From: Scytalidium lignicola
Taxonomy: Eukaryota > Ascomycota > Leotiomycetes
Direction: 5' to 3'
Length of the DNA: 64,000 nt
Assembly: GCA_002812745.2 (NCBI GenBank)
Contig: NCSJ02000071.1
Location: forward strand, 62,001 to 126,000
Shown: positions 59,701 to 64,000 of the stretch, in pieces
Layout: every line of letters begins with the position of its first letter
Numbering within the stretch: the stretch's first letter is position 1
The notes under the pieces: model-generated
Databases searched by the model: none
What the model was told of the DNA's origin: nothing
Seen by the model: only the letters and a program-made list of their open reading frames with translations
Translations under genes and position numbers: made by a program

Positions 59701-59754
59701 CCTGAACAATTGGAGGACTTAGAAGGCGTCTTGTGGAAATCATACTTTGCGTAA
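53783..59754 (+). CDS. BLM10: Proteasome activator Blm10/PA200
   Basis: The exons are 53783-54237, 54303-59640 and 59692-59754, giving 1951 residues. Blm10/PA200 is a giant HEAT-like solenoid that caps the 20S core and opens its gate without ATP. The start YRPRTFQYFKLLPYNVEEEA, the block GVDLVLDWRPLWKEM after the first intron, and the long helical-repeat body with the central YYVDRDFPGWLAWGKSF are typical. An acidic loop (about residues 940-965) holds DEDDDPLAEAAEDEE. The last exon gives only 20 residues and ends WKSYFA; the family's C-terminal hydrophobic-Tyr-X tail docks in the alpha-ring, and here the penultimate residue is Phe. ATG 53783 was chosen because the longer frame upstream has no ATG. 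Confidence 0.95.
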
Positions 59755-60404
59755 TAACCCTATCTATATAGAGAGGAAGATTGCATCGAGGGGGCATTGT
59801 CGGATAGACAGGATTAGGGGGAAATGATTTTCAGTAGTACTGGCATTTGTTGTTGTAAATGGGTATACAAACAAGCATTGGGGAGTCTTCAAGGACATTT
59901 TGTGTTTATCGGTTCTCACATGGAATAAGGCAAGGGTTGGGAAAGGGGGGGTTGGTGCTATTTTCAGGTTAGACATGAATGACCTCAAAAATCTCTTGCT
60001 TCTCTTCTATGATGTGTTTTGTTTGTCACGATCTATTGTTGCCTTACAATACATGGGCTTTAGTCTGAGCGAACTGCCTATTTACACTAACGGATTTCGC
60101 AGGTGTTTTGAAACCCTTACAACCAAGCTGTGCATGTATCGAGAGAGGAGCTAAGGGTGGAAAACTTGAATGAGGTAAGTGTAATGGAAGGAAAGGAGTT
60201 GTAGAATTCAGGTCCGTCTGTCTTTTGTGCTTGGCTTTAGGTGGATTGCAGCTCAAGAAGGGTAGAAAGTTACGTAGCCTTTGTTTTAGGACATATAATA
60301 GTTTCAGCCAATAATAGAATTCCAATTATTCAGCATAGGAGAATAGCATCTATTTTATTTTTCTACTCATATAATTCGCATTTTTACCCCAATGTACGTA
60401 CGTA
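59755..60404. other. 3' spacer between BLM10 and LYS1
   Basis: About 650 bp between convergent stops. Frames such as 59900-60154 have no relatives that I recognise. Nothing else is seen. Confidence 0.35.
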
Positions 60405-61980
<1,576 letters not shown>

Positions 61981-62514
61981 CTTTTCGAGCTTAGCGATCC
62001 TCTCTGGATCAATTGCAGTAGTATAGTAACAATGTAATCGTTATGAACGTTGCAGTTGAGTTGCGTTTGTGGTTTTTGTAGTAGTTTTAGCAGTCACCAA
62101 TGCACTTTTTTTTTAATGACTCAAGCGGTACGAACCGCTATCGGAGCTGAAAATAGCGCGGGGTAGTTCGGAGTAAGGTAGGGCCGTGAGGATTTCTTAT
62201 CCTGACCCACTAATCTCTTTTCGATGGCAAAAAGATAGTAATTATGTATGGGAGTAAAAGGGGGTAAGATGTAGTAGATCGATTATATACATAAACTTCC
62301 GCTCCATAATTAGTCACGTTGTGTTGTAAGACATGAACTCCATTGCATAAGCGGTGGAAATAGTAACTTATGTGTACTTATATAGAAACCCGCCATATTG
62401 GTATTATTTTGCTCAGAACGCCCCTTGATATAAAAAAATCCAAAGAGCAGCATATCAAAGAATAAGAGACTGACAAAAATCAAAATGCCGCCGCTAGTAT
62501 ACGAATGACCGAAT
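61981..62514. other. Spacer upstream of LYS1
   Basis: About 530 bp hold the LYS1 promoter and the 3' end of the acyltransferase gene. A small imperfect dyad (GCGGTACGAACCGC) lies near 62125-62138. TGACTCA-like TGACTCAAG at 62117-62125 resembles a Gcn4/CpcA half-site, which would fit a lysine gene. Confidence 0.35.
62117..62123 (+). promoter_or_regulatory. Possible CpcA/Gcn4 site TGACTCA before LYS1
   Basis: TGACTCA, the core site of the general amino-acid control activator (Gcn4/CpcA), lies about 137 bp upstream of the LYS1 start. It is palindromic, so strand is arbitrary. LYS1 in yeast is a known target of general control, so the site is plausible; it is inferred from sequence and gene only. 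Confidence 0.5.
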
Positions 62515-63999
62515 TTAAAGGTTCTTCCGTTCCTCATTATCACTGTCGTTTTCATCGCTCATTTCTTCTTCTCTGTTAATCTTCTCACTGTTCCTCCGTC
62601 TCATCCTACCCCGCTCCTTCATGGCTCCTCTTATCTTCATGGTAACCTCATCAAAACTACTTGTTGAGTCAAGAGTGCTGAAGCCCTGAATAGGGAAACC
62701 GGCAGATCCGAATGCACCACCTCCACTGCTGCTTCGGCTCCTGTTTCGAGAAGATGGACGAGTGGCGAAGAGGCCAATGTTGCCAATATTGTGAAAGGAT
62801 TCGTTACGGGGTAGATTACTACCATCCATAGATGTACTGCTTCTGTATAATCTCGGTGACTGCGGTGACTGCTCACCATCTGATGAGACTCCTGACAAAC
62901 CACTATCGACCCGCTGGAAGTCGCGGTGAGTTGGGGTAGTAGGAGTGATTGAGTCGTTAGTGAAGGGATCGGCGACGATGCGAGTGTGATCAAAGTCAGG
63001 GAACATTTCTGGGCCGAGGGTGTTGATGAGTTCTGTTACCTGGGCGCTTAGCTCCTGTCGGCGTTTTCGAAGCTTATGGATTGTGTTGTTTGATGATGGA
63101 TTCAAAGATAACATCAACGGTCTCAGAGACTTTAGAATATCCATACCGACCTCACCGAATCGTAGAGCAGTATAAGTAATCGCGGGGAAGAAGATATAAC
63201 CGAAAATCATGACGCCCCACAGAGGAACCCAATCCGGCACAAAACCTTGTACCCGATTTCGATACGTCCAATAAGTAAGTAGTATGGTATAAAAATTATA
63301 AAGGAGCGGAGCGAATGCAAGTGAAACTAGAAGTTTCCAAGTGGCTATAACATCTCGTCCTTGCAGCTTAACTGTTGATGCAGCTAATGCCTCCGCTGAT
63401 TTCTTCTTACTGATGACCTTGGTCGCAATGAATACAGGGGCGAAGAGAATAAGTCCAGGCAAAACACCAATTGAGAGGATGGATATCTTCAGAACCCGAT
63501 AGATGAGTGTGAAGACGACCTTGGGGATGGAAAACTTTGCGTATTCGACTTGGTGGTCCCGAAGATTCAAGTACCGTAATTGCTTGTTGTATTGAGAGAC
63601 AGCTTCCTTTAACGAGACAATCCTAGGATCATCCTTGTAGTGAGTGTAACCCTTCACTAATCTGCGGTTTAATTCTACCACAACGGGAAGAGGAAGCTTT
63701 TTGCCGGTAGGATTATAAAGTCGTCTAGCGGCTTGAATAACCATGAGTGTATCAAAATCAGGACTAGTGACGGTGACAGCGAGAAGTGCCTGGTATATAG
63801 TCTCGAGAAGCTGGCCGACAGCTTCTCTTCGTTCACCTTTCCTATACAGTTCCACGAGCTCTTTTGGCACCTCGATTGGGCTACCAAATTCTATGACAGC
63901 CCGAGACCGGAATTTGTGAGCATGAAAATAGTTCATTCCACAAGGCACGATTTTAAGTCCACTATCAGGATTTGCAGCTAAGGATCCTAATGCCATAAT
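62515..63999 (-). CDS. Glycerol-3-phosphate acyltransferase, SCT1/GPT2 type, C-terminal part
   Basis: The minus-strand frame enters from beyond the window and ends at 62515; 495 codons are visible without an intron. The left end (LKIVPCGMNYFHAHKFRSRAVIEFG) lies late in the PlsC acyltransferase domain, so the catalytic HX4D motif is outside. Then follow VPKELVELYRKGERREAV, LYNPTGKKLPLPVVVELNRRL, two or more hydrophobic regions (VLPGLILFAPVFIATKVI; PLWGVMIFGYIFFPAITY) and a long Ser-rich, acidic tail. Sct1/Gpt2 in the ER acylate glycerol-3-phosphate or dihydroxyacetone phosphate at the start of phospholipid and triacylglycerol synthesis. The Ser-rich tail is a likely phosphorylation region, as in yeast Sct1 and Gpt2. 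Confidence 0.92.
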   Translation of the reverse strand: MMALGSLAANPDSGLKIVPCGMNYFHAHKFRSRAVIEFGSPIEVPKELVELYRKGERREAVGQLLETIYQALLAVTVTSPDFDTLMVIQAARRLYNPTGKKLPLPVVVELNRRLVKGYTHYKDDPRIVSLKEAVSQYNKQLRYLNLRDHQVEYAKFSIPKVVFTLIYRVLKISILSIGVLPGLILFAPVFIATKVISKKKSAEALAASTVKLQGRDVIATWKLLVSLAFAPLLYNFYTILLTYWTYRNRVQGFVPDWVPLWGVMIFGYIFFPAITYTALRFGEVGMDILKSLRPLMLSLNPSSNNTIHKLRKRRQELSAQVTELINTLGPEMFPDFDHTRIVADPFTNDSITPTTPTHRDFQRVDSGLSGVSSDGEQSPQSPRLYRSSTSMDGSNLPRNESFHNIGNIGLFATRPSSRNRSRSSSGGGAFGSAGFPIQGFSTLDSTSSFDEVTMKIRGAMKERGRMRRRNSEKINREEEMSDENDSDNEERKNL

Positions 64000-64000
64000 G

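Overview
This is nuclear DNA of a filamentous ascomycete (Pezizomycotina; a leotiomycete such as Helotiales is my guess, not a proven placement). The evidence is the gene set: GH81 glucanase, Stn1, a Tem1/Spg1 septation GTPase, a YTH protein with a fungal N-terminal region, LYS1 saccharopine dehydrogenase and a BTB protein. Short GT-AG introns (about 45-110 nt) interrupt most genes, and the intergenic spacers are AT-rich. Seven single N's sit beside homopolymer runs, so this is a draft assembly in which single-base errors are plausible.

Left part (1-14 kb): the end of a GH81 endo-1,3-beta-glucanase (+), a vacuolar Ca2+/H+ antiporter (-), telomere protein Stn1 (-), a DNAJC9-like J protein (-), porphobilinogen deaminase HEM3 (+), glycine cleavage H protein (-), Tem1/Spg1 GTPase (+) and an acidic single-span mitochondrial protein (-). 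Middle (14-34.6 kb): CAND1 (+), an ADGF/CECR1-type adenosine deaminase-like protein (+), an unknown multi-span membrane protein (+), a BTB/POZ protein with a probable frameshift (-), an ornithine-cyclodeaminase/mu-crystallin family protein (-), an aldo-keto reductase (+), a cytochrome P450 (+) and tRNA thiolase NCS6/CTU1 (-).

Right part (34.8-64 kb): ribosomal protein eL8 (+), beta-carbonic anhydrase (+), two small split genes that are easy to miss (58 and about 167 codons, both -), a YTH-domain m6A reader candidate in five exons (-), GPI mannosyltransferase 2 (-), a 239-bp MITE-like element with 34-bp perfect terminal inverted repeats and TA target duplication, an unknown fungal protein (+), proteasome activator Blm10/PA200 (+), LYS1 in eight exons (-), and the 3' part of a SCT1/GPT2-type glycerol-3-phosphate acyltransferase (-) that runs off the window.

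Most genes are housekeeping and do not form one pathway or an evident metabolite cluster. No convincing new multi-gene system was found. The best leads are the MITE, the two hidden small genes, the non-GT splice donor in CAND1, the Blm10 C-terminus ending Tyr-Phe-Ala, and the minisatellite-encoded N-terminus of the Tem1 homologue. All exon joins below were deduced by eye from splice consensus, phase and protein continuity.
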